Assembly (NCBI GenBank): GCA_030844895.1
Contig: CM061223.1
Span: 6,000,676 to 6,064,675 of the forward strand
Direction: 5' to 3'
Source of the DNA: Ambrosia x helenae
Lineage: Eukaryota; Streptophyta; Magnoliopsida; Asterales; Asteraceae
Length of the DNA stretch: 64,000 bases
The notes below the pieces were generated by a model. That model did no database searches. It saw only the letters and a list, made by a program, of their open reading frames with translations, and was not told where the DNA came from. Of the stretch, positions 23,901 through 33,332 are shown in pieces (within the stretch, counting starts at the first letter, position 1; each line of letters starts with the position of its first letter). The translations under genes were made by a program, and so were the position numbers.

Positions 23901-26586
23901 GGACGCTGGTATATTCTGCTACACCAAAATGCCGTTCGGCTTGAAGAATGCAGGGGCAACTTATCAAAGGCTGATGGACCAAGCGTTCGAACACCAGATC
24001 GGCAGGAACTTGGAAGTATACGTGGATGATCTGGTAATCAAAAGCAAGACCGAAGAGATGATGTTAAAAGATATCGAAGAAACGTTTGATACTCTCCGAG
24101 AATATAACATCAAGCTGAACCCGGGAAAGTGTTCTTTTGGGGTTGAAGAAGGAAAGTTCCTAGGAGTAATAGTTTCCAAGGACGGGTTCCGGGTCAACCC
24201 GGAAAAGGTAGCAGCAATCAGGAATATGCCTGCCCCTAAGACTTTGAAAGATGCCCAAACACTCAATGGAAGATTAGCCGCCATCAGCAGGTTCCTGGCC
24301 AGGCATGCCGAGCGTTCGCTACCATTTATCTCCACACTTAAAGACTGCCTGAACAAGAGCAAGTTTAAATGGACTGAAGAAGCGGACAAAGCATTTGAAC
24401 AGATGAAAACGTTCGTCGGCAACTTGCCCATGCTTACAGCACCTCGGCCGGGAGAAGTATTAAAGATGTATTTGGCGGCTGGTCACCAAGCCGTCAGTTC
24501 AGTTTTGCTGGTTGAAAGAAACAAATGCCAGACCCCAATTTACTACATCAGCCGGACATTGTCAGACGCCGAGGCCAGGTATCCTACCTTGGAAAAACTG
24601 GTACTGGCACTGGTACACTCATCCCGGAGGTTGCGCAGGTACTTCCAGGCGCACGAAGTGGAAGTCCTCACAAACTTCCAACTGGGACAAATTCTAAACA
24701 GGCCAGAGGTGTCGGGACGGCTGGCCAAGTGGGCGATTGAATTGGGAGCATTGGATGTATCATTTAAAAAGCGAACGGCTGTAAAGGGCCAAGTACTGGC
24801 TGACTTCATGACAGAAATCCCGGAAGGAGAAGAGATCCAGGAATCGGTGCCGAGAATTGAAGACATGATGGAAGACGAGTCTACCCCGTGGCAGCTATAT
24901 ACGGATGGCTCCTCCAACAGCAAGGGGGCCGGAGCAGGGTTATTGTTGGTTAGCCCGGAGGGTGCACGGTTCCTCTATGCCCTCCGGTTCGACTTTGAAT
25001 GTTCTAACAATCAGTCTGAATACGAAGCCCTACTGGCGGGACTGCGAGTGGCCCTGGCCATGGGGGCCACCCGGGTAGATGCCCATGTGGACTCACTCTT
25101 GGTCAACAATCAGGTGAACGAGTCATACGAAGCCAAGGACGAGTCTATGGCCAGATACCTAGAAAAGACAAAGGAGTTGATGGCCAAATTCAAGCAGGTC
25201 ACGCTACATCATGTAAGAAGGCACAAGAATGACATTGCTGATGCTCTCAGTAAGTTGGCCTCGTCCGGCACGGATGCAAACGTCCACACAGAAACTTTGA
25301 AGCACCCGTCCACACAGATATCAGAAGTTCATTCGGTGCACGCGGTTGAGGTCTCCTGGATGACCCCTATACATAAGTTCTTAACAGATGGAAGTCTGCC
25401 GGAAGATAAAGCCGAGGCAATGAAAATTCGGACCAAGGCCATTCAATATGAAATCCAAGCCGGGGTTCTTTACAGAAAGTCTTACCTAGGGCCATCCCTG
25501 AGATGTGTATCCCCTTCGGAAGCCAGGTATTTGATCAAGGATATCCATTCGGGAATGTGTGGGATTCATGCAGGACCCCGGGCAGTGGTGGCCAAGATCA
25601 CAAATGCAGGATACTACTGGCCCGGGATGCACACCATGGCCGTCGAAGAACTCAGGAAGTGCATTAGTTGCCAAAAGTATGCACCGGTAACGACCAGACC
25701 AAAGAACAACTTAATTCCGGTAACAGCAGCATGGCCCTTTCAAAAATGGGGCATTGATTTGGTCGGACCTTTTCCTCTAGCCCCAGGAAAGCTCAAGTAC
25801 CTGGTGGTCGCCATTGACTACTTCACAAAGTGGGTAGAGGCAAAGCCGTTGGCCAAGATAGAGGCGAGCAACATCAAGAAGTTTTTATGGGAACACATAG
25901 TATGCAGGTTCGGAGTTCCCTTGTACCTGGTCAGCGACAACGGGACGCAGTTCGCGGATAAGCACATACAAGAATGGTGCAAAAGTCTGAACATACAGCA
26001 AGTATTCACGTCTGTGGCTCACCCTCAAGGAAATGGACAGGTTGAAAGGGCGAACAGGAGCATACTGGACGGGTTGAAAAGACGCCTGGACCAGGAAGGA
26101 ACATCATGGGTTGACCAGCTTTCGCATGTTCTCTGGGCCCATCGGACAACACCCAAGACAAGCAATGGAGAGACCCCTTTCTGTCTGACCTACGGATCAG
26201 AAGCGATGATTCCGGCCGAGGTGATGCTGCCGTCTACCAGATACGCCGACCCCAATGCTGACAATGACCAGCTGTTAAGACTCAATCTTGACGCAATAGA
26301 GGCCCGGCGTGATGAAGCCCATATCAAGGAAGCCCGGTACAAGAGGTTGATGGAAAAATATTACAACAAAAGAGTCCGGACCTGCTCATTCAAGCCCGGC
26401 GACCTGGTCATGAGGGATAATGAGGCAAGCAGACAACTGCCCCCGGGAAAGCTAAGTCCTAACTGGGAGGGACCATATGAAGTCATTGAAAGCCTGGGAA
26501 AGGGAGCATACCGACTAAAACAACTGGACGGGACGCCGGTACCCAGAAGTTGGAATGCTGCCCAACTCAGAAAATGCTACATGTAA
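20980..26586 (+). CDS. Gypsy gag-pol polyprotein, intact, 1868 aa
   Basis: Single open frame. Order: a proline-rich N-terminus (residues about 30-230); the retrotransposon gag domain (about 250-430, WWDSLPPRSISNWRDIHKGF, FIIRFNKERLQ); an arginine-rich stretch (about 460-510); a Cys/His motif CDYHKGNGHDTNDC (about 550). Aspartic protease active site VDTGSS (D664). Reverse transcriptase with MPFGLKNAGATYQRLMD and YVDD (1014-1017). RNase H region after it, then an additional RNase H-type domain TDGSSN (D1309). Integrase with an HHCC zinc motif (about 1525-1565), D1593 in WGIDLVGP, D1653 in VSDNGTQF and E1689 in GQVERANRS, a D-D-35-E spacing. The first ATG of the frame (20980) lies 64 nt after the LTR, as expected. 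No stop or frameshift was seen. Confidence 0.95.
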   Translation: MTSNQNTMITANPAGRDQNLMPTTERIDGAVASDSEGEGDGVAPGFSPGTSAPLPGNTQTFVSLGGHQGRLSSTRGPVPLPTYTRPIVSTSFSAPRVSAPVSSIPWFTAAQSLPLFSAAISAAMTSSPQATLMQPNMPPYTPVTPGNQPFMPYYPMSPYGYMCAPSTGGAYTYPYPYMYPPVQPPPGWNPQTGMPSNERLNEVRTRLNYETTPGGTGTSTGPSQERQQNAVVVQESEDQGDDEDLTRPYRPPTMATYSKFTERIANAPLPQNLKLPSTVGKYDGIGDPDDHLSIFESVATSKDWPMQAWCHMFVQTLVGASRVWWDSLPPRSISNWRDIHKGFTQQFSQQRRHTKYREEVMHIRQRDNEPMENFIIRFNKERLQIPGLTEELACTALTMGVNDDGLLRKLHGPHGYPQTMDEMMTIAKAYVKQEKSIAMNHAVRKKQETTKTSDNQDSRGSRNRGRSGQPYSRDDRRDERREERRDDRREQGRRSERSRDSYSSRGDTASKPKLDYPELIKTPSQILETENLRLNTPRPVKDSPSKDKSKFCDYHKGNGHDTNDCFQLKRQIEYFVRTGKLAHLVKDTKPETTTWEDRATGKKPREINTIRPEARGGSKRRFETIEPWMETVMTVPPYYKALRMEALVISAAVGDYSMKRIMVDTGSSEDIIYEPCFRRMSIEDQKMLAPAHGPVKGFTGECIEPLGQLTFPVTLGDGYKERTILVTFLVIPATSQYNLIIGRYTLGRIDALVSTARGFLMFPTPHGVATVTGEKVVAAAEGTACRQAPSGIRGPERWVLSTKHPDQTVTIGDSLAPATQEKLKRLLKRNMDVFAFSHSDMTGIAREKAEHKLSTYPNVKPVTQKRRSMAPDRRAAVVQEVKKLEEAGILRKTKYHTWVANPVMVRKHDGSWRMCVDYKDLNKACPKDAYPLPEIDLKVDSLAPFQYKCFLDAYKGYHQIQMAKEDEEKTAFHTDAGIFCYTKMPFGLKNAGATYQRLMDQAFEHQIGRNLEVYVDDLVIKSKTEEMMLKDIEETFDTLREYNIKLNPGKCSFGVEEGKFLGVIVSKDGFRVNPEKVAAIRNMPAPKTLKDAQTLNGRLAAISRFLARHAERSLPFISTLKDCLNKSKFKWTEEADKAFEQMKTFVGNLPMLTAPRPGEVLKMYLAAGHQAVSSVLLVERNKCQTPIYYISRTLSDAEARYPTLEKLVLALVHSSRRLRRYFQAHEVEVLTNFQLGQILNRPEVSGRLAKWAIELGALDVSFKKRTAVKGQVLADFMTEIPEGEEIQESVPRIEDMMEDESTPWQLYTDGSSNSKGAGAGLLLVSPEGARFLYALRFDFECSNNQSEYEALLAGLRVALAMGATRVDAHVDSLLVNNQVNESYEAKDESMARYLEKTKELMAKFKQVTLHHVRRHKNDIADALSKLASSGTDANVHTETLKHPSTQISEVHSVHAVEVSWMTPIHKFLTDGSLPEDKAEAMKIRTKAIQYEIQAGVLYRKSYLGPSLRCVSPSEARYLIKDIHSGMCGIHAGPRAVVAKITNAGYYWPGMHTMAVEELRKCISCQKYAPVTTRPKNNLIPVTAAWPFQKWGIDLVGPFPLAPGKLKYLVVAIDYFTKWVEAKPLAKIEASNIKKFLWEHIVCRFGVPLYLVSDNGTQFADKHIQEWCKSLNIQQVFTSVAHPQGNGQVERANRSILDGLKRRLDQEGTSWVDQLSHVLWAHRTTPKTSNGETPFCLTYGSEAMIPAEVMLPSTRYADPNADNDQLLRLNLDAIEARRDEAHIKEARYKRLMEKYYNKRVRTCSFKPGDLVMRDNEASRQLPPGKLSPNWEGPYEVIESLGKGAYRLKQLDGTPVPRSWNAAQLRKCYM

Positions 26587-26761
26587 CACAAAAGTTCAGG
26601 GCCTTAGGCCATTGTAAACATTGACCGGACGGACACCATGACACCCCGGTCAATCAAGTTTTTATCTTTCTTGTTATTTATTACAATCAATAAAACAACG
26701 CCGATAATGGCATTTTCAGTACTTATATTCCATTATAAATAACATGCTAGACAAAGCATAA

Positions 26762-27439
26762 TTACAAAAAACGGTAGGGGCAGGACAAAAATCCAAAGCC
26801 AATAATAATAATTTTCCTACCGACTATACATAGCGCTATTTTCCTAAAAGCCTTGTTCAAACTGCAAGCATTAAGAACTGCAACCATCCAACATGGCAAA
26901 CACCTCCGCAGGGGTATATAGCACATCGCCAGGGGGGTTGCAAGTAGGGGGAGGACCCAGTACTCCTCATACATCTTCATTAACTGGAGATCAAATGACC
27001 TAACCCCCGGGTCCTCATCTGCATGGGAAGGTCCAACCAGGTCCACTCCCTGATCAATCACCACTTCCTTCCCCAAGGGTATCCAGGGGGACGGTCGATG
27101 TCCAGTGCCTCGCCGGTAGACCAAGCCATAACGTCCAGGAGCTGGGATACTGGTTGATTGCACTCTGACGCCATCTTCGACTCTAGTCAGGTTAGGCAAA
27201 CCAATGGGGATACCACGATCTCCCCCAATGTCATCTGCAACAACAGGCAGGGGTGGTGGTACAGCCCTTGACCGCCGATGGTAGACCAATCGACACTCCC
27301 TTGGGGGACGAAGCTCAGTGGGTTCATCAGCAGGAGGATGGTGCTCAAGGGTTTGGGACTGACGCTGCAGTTCCCTTAATCCTTCCAGAGCATCCAACTC
27401 CTTCAGGTACCTTTTGAGGGAGACAAATTTACGTGGCAT
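26762..27439 (-). CDS. Antisense ORF 2 in Gypsy element, unknown function
   Basis: 225-aa frame opposite to gag-pol, starting MPRKFVSLKRYLKEL and rich in Pro and Arg. A repeated short motif (RLVYHRR, GLVYRRG) is visible about 60 residues apart. A TATATAAG box on - (27488-27481) lies about 45 bp upstream of the ATG. The C-terminal 60 residues look unnatural (hydrophobic, Cys-rich). The alternative frame after the C-run at 26956-26958 reads GDVLYTPAEVFAMLDG and then stops, which looks more like real protein. One missing G there is possible. I recognise no domain. It could be a second accessory protein of the element or a captured host fragment. Confidence 0.5.
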   Translation of the reverse strand: MPRKFVSLKRYLKELDALEGLRELQRQSQTLEHHPPADEPTELRPPRECRLVYHRRSRAVPPPLPVVADDIGGDRGIPIGLPNLTRVEDGVRVQSTSIPAPGRYGLVYRRGTGHRPSPWIPLGKEVVIDQGVDLVGPSHADEDPGVRSFDLQLMKMYEEYWVLPLLATPLAMCYIPLRRCLPCWMVAVLNACSLNKAFRKIALCIVGRKIIIIGFGFLSCPYRFL

Positions 27440-27480
27440 GATTGAACGAGTTGATTACTTGTGCATGATAGGACACCCTG

Positions 27481-27488
27481 CTTATATA
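27481..27488 (-). promoter_or_regulatory. Putative TATA box for antisense ORF 2
   Basis: TATATAAG on the - strand, about 42-49 bp before the ATG at 27439. Inferred from sequence only. Confidence 0.45.
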
Positions 27489-27817
27489 ATGTATGAGTGT
27501 GACGGTTAAGATCGTCCTTGGGAGTTTAAAAGAACTCTGTAATTATTACACTGACAAGAGCCGCCTGACACATGGATGGGACGGTCAGGTTGAAAGAATG
27601 ACGTCAGCAACATCATTACTAACATTAATGACGACACGACGCTTCGAGATATTGCTCGACAAGTGGCCTTTGGCAGAGTCAAAGGTAAAAAACAAACATT
27701 AAATAAATGATTAACAAAACATAATGTTTTATAAAAATCACACAAGGCATCAAAATTCCGGGATTACATAAAGCCCTCCGGGCGTGTCAACATACAATTC
27801 AATAACACAAAAGACAA

Positions 27818-30656
27818 TCATTCGTCATCAGAAGAACTGGCAATAACGGGCTCAAGAATGGCCCGGACATTGGACATGCCTTCGTCACCTGTTCGGGACT
27901 GCAACTGGGTGAGCTCTTCTAGGGAGTCACTACTTAAGGCTTCCAAGGCCTTAGAGGTTCGTTGTTCAACTTCTTTCTCATGGTCAGTAGCTTCAGGGAG
28001 TTTGCGCCCCAGCATCCCGTGACGGTGGCCATGCACGAGGCCATCCTGGTACCCGGACTCCACAGCAGTTCGATAAAAGTCGTTAAGTCTCTGCTGATAC
28101 TGACCTCCTCCCCTGATGTGGCCCCACGAAGCCTGGAATCCTTTCGATATTAACCAATCCCGGTCCATCTCCAGCACACTCACCCGGGCAAGAGCAGTCG
28201 TCAACTGTTCAGAAAAGCTTGTAGCATTTTTGGTAGCAGTTTCAGCTTCAGCTTTTTGGATGTTCAGTTGCTCTAGCATGGCATCCCTATCCTCCTCAGC
28301 TCTCCGAGCACGAGATTCATAGCCCTCAATCTCGGCAGATAACTGTTGATATCTCTCTTGATCTGCCTTGGCTTTGGAAGCAGCATCTTTCTCCAGTTGC
28401 AAATCTCTTTCCAGTTGTTTCACCCGGTTTTCCAAGGACGTTATCAAACGGGTCTGATTATCATGGGAACGAAGAATTTCCAGCTTCTCATCATTGTGGG
28501 TGTTGATCAAACGAGTCTTATCTTGCTCATACTTGTCACGGATTGATGACATCTCGGCAAGCTCCTTCCGGCATTCGGTTAAGGATTGCAATACTCCTTC
28601 AGCCTCCACGGACAACTTGCCGTGAGACACATGCATGTCATATAAATCCCCAACATCCGAACGCCAGCGGCGTAGCACCTCGTACATAGAAGCAAGTGAA
28701 CTCACACCGGATCCTAGGGCATTTTCAGCCAGTTGAGCGTTGTCCAGACCCTGGAGGTAGTGCCGCTCGGCCGGGGGAAAGGCATGATCAACCCAGTGCC
28801 TTATAATATCCGGACCGATCAGTCGGGTAGATTGAGCTATCTTCCACTTGGGAGTGTATTTAGTATCTGGCAGAGAAGGATTCCAATGAATACCTGGAAC
28901 ATAAGCATGAGAGATCATCTTCTCTGACTCCGCAGGGTCCACATTAAACGGTGTCTGCCCGGACCTTACACCCCCAGGGAATGCAATGGGATGATGTTGA
29001 ACATCGTGTAACAGTTCGGTAAAGCTCACCTGGGACATATCCCTAAATGCCTTGCTACTAGACCCACCAGCATACAACCCGGTTAGAACAGTTGAAGGTA
29101 CGGTGGTACTGCTGGGGGTCAAAATAGTACTTGAAGAAGCATCCACTGATGAAGCACTTGAAGGCCCAGCCACTAAAGCAGCAGAAGTTACGACGGTCGA
29201 GGAAAAGGTTACACCAACTGATATGGTGTTGTTAGGTTCTTCTACGATCTCCAAACGCGGAGCCGCAACAGGAGACGTGGTGACAGCCGTGGAAAACTCA
29301 GCAGCGGGATGAGGAGCGGTTGGCAAAGTGACCACCGGGTCATCAACAACTTGCTCGGATATGGTTTCAGTAGCAGGATTTGCCACTCCAGCTTGTTGTG
29401 CAGATGTGGATTCGTCCGGAGAAGGAGCCCCTGGAAACATGAAAACGGATCGTTATAATAACAAGGGAAAAATCAAAGCCTAGCACAGACCCGGCAAGAC
29501 AAAAACACTCACCAAGCCTTTCTTCTTTGCTGGCCAACAGCTCACGACGCTTGGCCATGAAAGACGACACATCCGGCATGGCGACTTTCCTTTTTCGGAT
29601 TTTCTTTTTCTTCTCACTGGTCGTAGCAACAGGCTCAGCAACGTTGAGAGGATCCGGGTTGAGCGGGGGAGACACGGGCGCCTCGGAGTTCACCGGAGCA
29701 GAGGTATCCGGCTGATTATCCAGACTCTGTAAAGGGCGAGCAGGAATCACAAAATTCTTTACCGTTTGACTCAGCACGTCCGCCTCGTCGTCTCCCAATA
29801 AGCGGTCGTGCTCCTCGAGATGGGGAATGGCATGCGGGTCTATGGCATCAAAGTAATGCCATTCATCTGCGACCAAATACAACAATTTAAATACACATCC
29901 TTTGCAAACATATTAAAATTATGGAACGAACTTGCCTTGGTCTTTTCTCCGGTACTCGGGGTATATGGTATCGTCAACCCAGATCCGGCTCATGCCAACA
30001 GCCACAAGGGCTCGTTCCGGAATGTGTGTGCACGGGGTGGGATGATTTACTAGAGCCGTGTACAACGGAAGCTTCTCAAATACGGCAGGAGCAGGGCTCT
30101 CATCGGCAAACCTTGTCTTCCCCTCGGGCGTTTGCACCGGTGCAACAACAGGCAAAACGGCCTCATCGATAAAGAAAAATTTCTTTTTCCAGTTTTTGTC
30201 TTGCACATTAGGGGGGAAGTTTTCGATACAAGGAGGTGCACCAGGACGACGGTCAAAGGTAAAATACTCCCCTTTGTAAACGAGAATATAAAAAACTCGG
30301 AATACATCCAACTGGGGGGACATACCCAGTCCCCGGGCACAGAACTCAAAATGTTTCACCTTGATTAACCCTAACGGGTGGAGTTGAGAAATGTTCACCT
30401 TATAGTATGACAACAATTCCACAAGAAATTGTGTCACCGGTAACCGGAAATGGCAGAACTTGAAGAATTCGGCGTACAAAGTAATTTTCCCAGGTTTCAA
30501 GGGAAAAGCAACATCAGTAGGACCTGGACAAACAGGGTTCCACTCCGGCAGTATACGCCATTCGGACAAGAAAGACTGTAGTGCCGTTACCGACCAACTG
30601 GTATGAATCTGGGCAACACTCATGGTGGTTCGTGATGTGCTGGTTTTGGGAGCCAT
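27818..30656 (-). CDS. Antisense intron-containing gene: Transposase_28-like plus coiled coil
   Basis: Three exons: 30656-29936, 29866-29513 and 29430-27818 (2688 nt, 895 aa, phases agree). Intron 1 (69 nt) is GC-AG with a perfect AAG/GCAAGT donor. Intron 2 (82 nt) is GT-AG. Exon 1 carries a segment resembling Pfam Transposase_28 ('putative gypsy type transposon'): ITLYAEFFKFCHFRLPVTQF, VELLSYYKVNISQLHPLGLI, FCARGLGMSPQLDVFRVFYI. Exon 2 has a basic cluster KKKKIRKRK, a likely nuclear signal, and a Pro-rich stretch. Exon 3 has a Ser/Thr/Val-rich part, then a long coiled coil (roughly residues 630-790, KQLERDLQLEKDAASKAKAD). It lies between pol and the 3' LTR, antisense to both. Antisense ORFs in this position are known in Tat elements (Grande, Retand). 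Function unknown; the name does not prove transposase activity. Confidence 0.75.
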
Positions 30657-30713
30657 TGTAGGTAAAAATGAGAGGTTCTATACTGTGGAACAAGTTCCCA
30701 ATGGCAACCAGCT

Positions 30714-30721
30714 AATTTATA
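30714..30721 (-). promoter_or_regulatory. Putative TATA box of the antisense gene
   Basis: TATAAATT on -, about 58-65 bp upstream of the ATG at 30656. It suggests that the antisense gene has its own RNA polymerase II promoter inside the retrotransposon. Confidence 0.5.
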
Positions 30722-30957
30722 GGTGGTGGTTAGTACACGTTTTCAAAATTTTTTGAAAACCACCCGCCAACAGTCACATCCCTTGAGTTTCTCAGACTGT
30801 TGAAACGGCTGAGGTGACAACTCAGGGTGACGTCATATCACGTGCCTTAACCATGCGGCGCTACATTCTATGAAGATTTTTATTTGGCATACACGTCATT
30901 ATTTAAAGATAAATACAGCTTATGATTAAAGCCTAGTCATAACCAAACCTGCTTATC

Positions 30958-30975
30958 ACTAGACTTGGGGGGACA
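30958..30975 (+). promoter_or_regulatory. Polypurine tract
   Basis: CTAGACTTGGGGGGACA immediately precedes the TG of the 3' LTR; the G-run is the likely plus-strand primer. Confidence 0.6.
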
Positions 30976-31464
30976 TGACGAGGTAGGCCCACTCCAGATG
31001 GATCGGCCCAACTCCAACTAAAGGCCCACATTGTCTTAAGGCTAGTCCAATGGCAGACTAACGCCGGATGGGCCAAGGTGGTCATGTTCCGGGCTATTGA
31101 TAAGCTCCAACCTTTTCCCTGAACAATAGGAGATGAAGGGTTCAATAGAAGAGATAAGGTCTATCTCCATAAGAACCGTGGACTTAGTTCCTGGAGATAG
31201 GCTCAATAAGGCGGTTACGAGAAAGGTTATAAATACAGGTAAAAGGTACGTCAATGATCATTCACTCACAAAAAGCTATTGCTTTACTTTCACCTCAGAA
31301 ACCCATACTTATTCTCACGCCGGAGGGTGGTCACAGGAAACCCCCCTTTCCTGTGACGAGTCCTAACGGTGCTTTGTTTTGCAGGCATCCGGATCTCACT
31401 TAAGCAGGTTGTTTACAATCGGAGCATTATTTCTTGTCTACTCGGAGAGGTATTTACTTCTTCA
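30976..31464 (+). repeat. 3' LTR of the Gypsy element
   Basis: Same length as the 5' LTR with no difference seen by eye. It is followed by the ATCAA target duplication and then by SDH2-3 exon 2 sequence. Confidence 0.95.
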
Positions 31465-31590
31465 ATCAACAACAAGATCTTTGATCACATGCATATGTGG
31501 CAAAGGAGTAATGTATGTAGCCTTACTGGTGTCTGTATCAATTGGCTTTAAACATGCAACTGTGTTAGTCCCATCAATGTTCATGGCACA

Positions 31591-32357
31591 TGAAGAAACA
31601 ACGAGTATAAAAGGGGCTAAGAGTGGGGTTTGAATGGAATATAAGGTAACGACTCGTGTTCGCAGCAGGGTATAATCCTTCGCTCACAACGATGGTTGAT
31701 CTATGGTTATATACACGAATGATAAGCAATCATGGACAAAGATATAAGTGGTTCGATCTTGTAAGATCTACGTCCACTGTGAAAGATGATCTTTATTAAT
31801 GTATAGTGTGAATAACGATACAAGTGGAAGTACAAATGTGCTCGTTCTTCTTGGCTAAAATATTACGTGGAGAGAAAGGAGGTTGAGTCCTCCTTTTATA
31901 GGAGATGCATGGGCCAAGGATTCTGGAGCCCATTCATCTCTTAATGGGCCGGGCCTGGGGACCGGGCCGGTTAATTGGCAGGCCCCCTTAGTTGGATCCT
32001 AACCCTTGGTTAGATAAAGTGATCCAAGTTGGGGAGGGCTTCTTCTGATTGGACGACGTGTCACCTCGTGGTTGGCAGTTTGGGAGGTTCTTTGTCCACC
32101 ACACACGTGGTGTGCTGTGGATGGTGTGCAGGGGCGTCAGATGTCAGACAGCTGACCACTTGTCAGCTGACATCTGACGGGAGGAAGCAAGTTGGTGTCC
32201 AAGGGGAGTGTCTTTGGGTGTTGCCAACTGGTGACCCTGCACCTTTGGCGCTGTGGTGCTCCTGGAAGTGATTCTTCCCGCGGGTGTTAGAACTTCTAGC
32301 GGAGGCTTTTTTGTATGGCGGGTAGGGTGCGCCTGAAAGCGGTACCCTACCCCTTCA
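31591..32357 (-). mobile_element. Solo LTR (Copia-like) in SDH2-3 exon 2
   Basis: 767 bp with TG...CA ends. On - it starts TGAAGGGGTAGGGTACCGC and ends TTGTTTCTTCA. A 5-bp target duplication lies on each side (GCACA on +, 31586-31590 and 32358-32362). On the - strand there is a TATA box CTATAAAAGG near 31900 and AATAAA near 31800, in the order expected for U3-R-U5. It interrupts the codons between the 2Fe-2S motif GSCA and MNIDG. No internal region remains. Copia assignment is inferred from LTR style only. Confidence 0.85.
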
Positions 32358-32589
32358 GCACATGACCCACATATTCCTTCTCTACATGATCTTCTGTAGC
32401 TCAATGATGAATCATCTTCTGCTTTTATCTTCTGTAGTGCATCCAAAACCTACAAGAAATTTAAATATCAAGAATATGCATATTATATTATGCGTGTTTT
32501 CACTACTAGAAAACTGGGTCGTTTCCTATGGCAAAATTCATCCAAAATGCGTAAGATCTTGGAAAATCAGGCTCTTTGATCGAACACAA

Positions 32590-33332
32590 AACACACGAGA
32601 TTGAACAAACTTGTTCAACTCTTTTTATTATCAACCAAAGCACACCAAATACAATAGATTTAACCATCTATTTATACTAACATTATACTAATCCTAACCT
32701 AGAGCTGGCATAACAGGTTACACGAACCTGTTAAGACACGAACCTTTTAAGACACGAACACGACACGAAATCTAATCGTGTCATTTTTTTTCAAACACGA
32801 ACACGAACCTGTGTATAACAGGTTAACACAATAAGACACGATAAGGAACACCTAGTAAAATAAGTTAACACGACAAGACACAACAAGACACGATAAGACA
32901 CAATAAGACACGACAACACATGATCAGAAACACGATAAGACCTGTTAAGACACGTAGACGATAAGACACGAACACGAAACATGTAAACACGAACACGACA
33001 CGAAAATAAACAGGTCTTAACGTGTCGACCTGTTATAGACACGAAACCTGTTAAGGCCAAACACGAACCTGTTAAAATCGTGTAGGTTCATGTCAGGTTA
33101 TCGTGTTCGTGTCTAAATTGCCAGCCCTGGACCTAACCCAACTCTAACTCTATTTAAATAATAAAATAAACCAACTAGATAAACCTTATCTAGTTAAACC
33201 AATAATAATCCCTATTAAAAATATAAAAGACTTAATAAATAATTCACCAAGAATTATCTATAACTCGTCTTAATCTTTATCTCCTAATTCACGATTAACG
33301 TCTTCATACGAAACAATAACAGGTTTCCAACA
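32590..33332 (-). mobile_element. Probable solo LTR in intron 1
   Basis: On - it begins TGTTGGAAACCTG, a common Copia LTR start, and reaches AATAAAAAGAG near 32625. No clear target duplication was found, so the left border is uncertain. It carries the nested hAT MITE listed next. Confidence 0.4.
32701..33129. mobile_element. hAT-type MITE rich in ACACGA repeats
   Basis: Ends AGAGCTGGCA and TGCCAGCCCT are near-perfect inverted repeats, and 'cctaacc' occurs just outside both ends. The interior is dominated by direct and inverted copies of 'gacacga', 'acacgaac' and 'cctgtta', so it has strong folding potential. The apparent Cys- and Val-rich reading frames are by-products of these repeats. Confidence 0.65.

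Larger units (their letters stand above)
20427..31464 (+). mobile_element. Complete Ty3/Gypsy retrotransposon, Tat-like, 11,038 bp
   Basis: Two 489-bp LTRs (20427-20915, 30976-31464) begin TGACGAGG, end TTCTTCA and look identical at every base I compared. Target duplication ATCAA flanks it (20422-20426, 31465-31469). After the 5' LTR lies a primer-binding site TGGCGCCATCCGTGGGA. A purine tract precedes the 3' LTR. It contains one intact gag-pol frame on + and at least two genes on - between pol and the 3' LTR. Tat assignment rests on the TGGCGCC-type primer site, the second RNase H-type domain (TDGSS) and the antisense gene region. It sits inside SDH2-3 exon 2, in the opposite orientation to that gene. 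No defect was seen in gag-pol, so it may be autonomous. Confidence 0.95.

Noticed and set aside
23964..24431. 155-aa - frame inside pol
   Set aside because: It is a shadow of the RT coding strand; unlike the genes at 26762-30656 it overlaps conserved sense codons and lacks its own promoter signal.
32791..33060. Cys/Val/Leu-rich - frame
   Set aside because: It is produced by ACACGA-type repeats of a hAT MITE.
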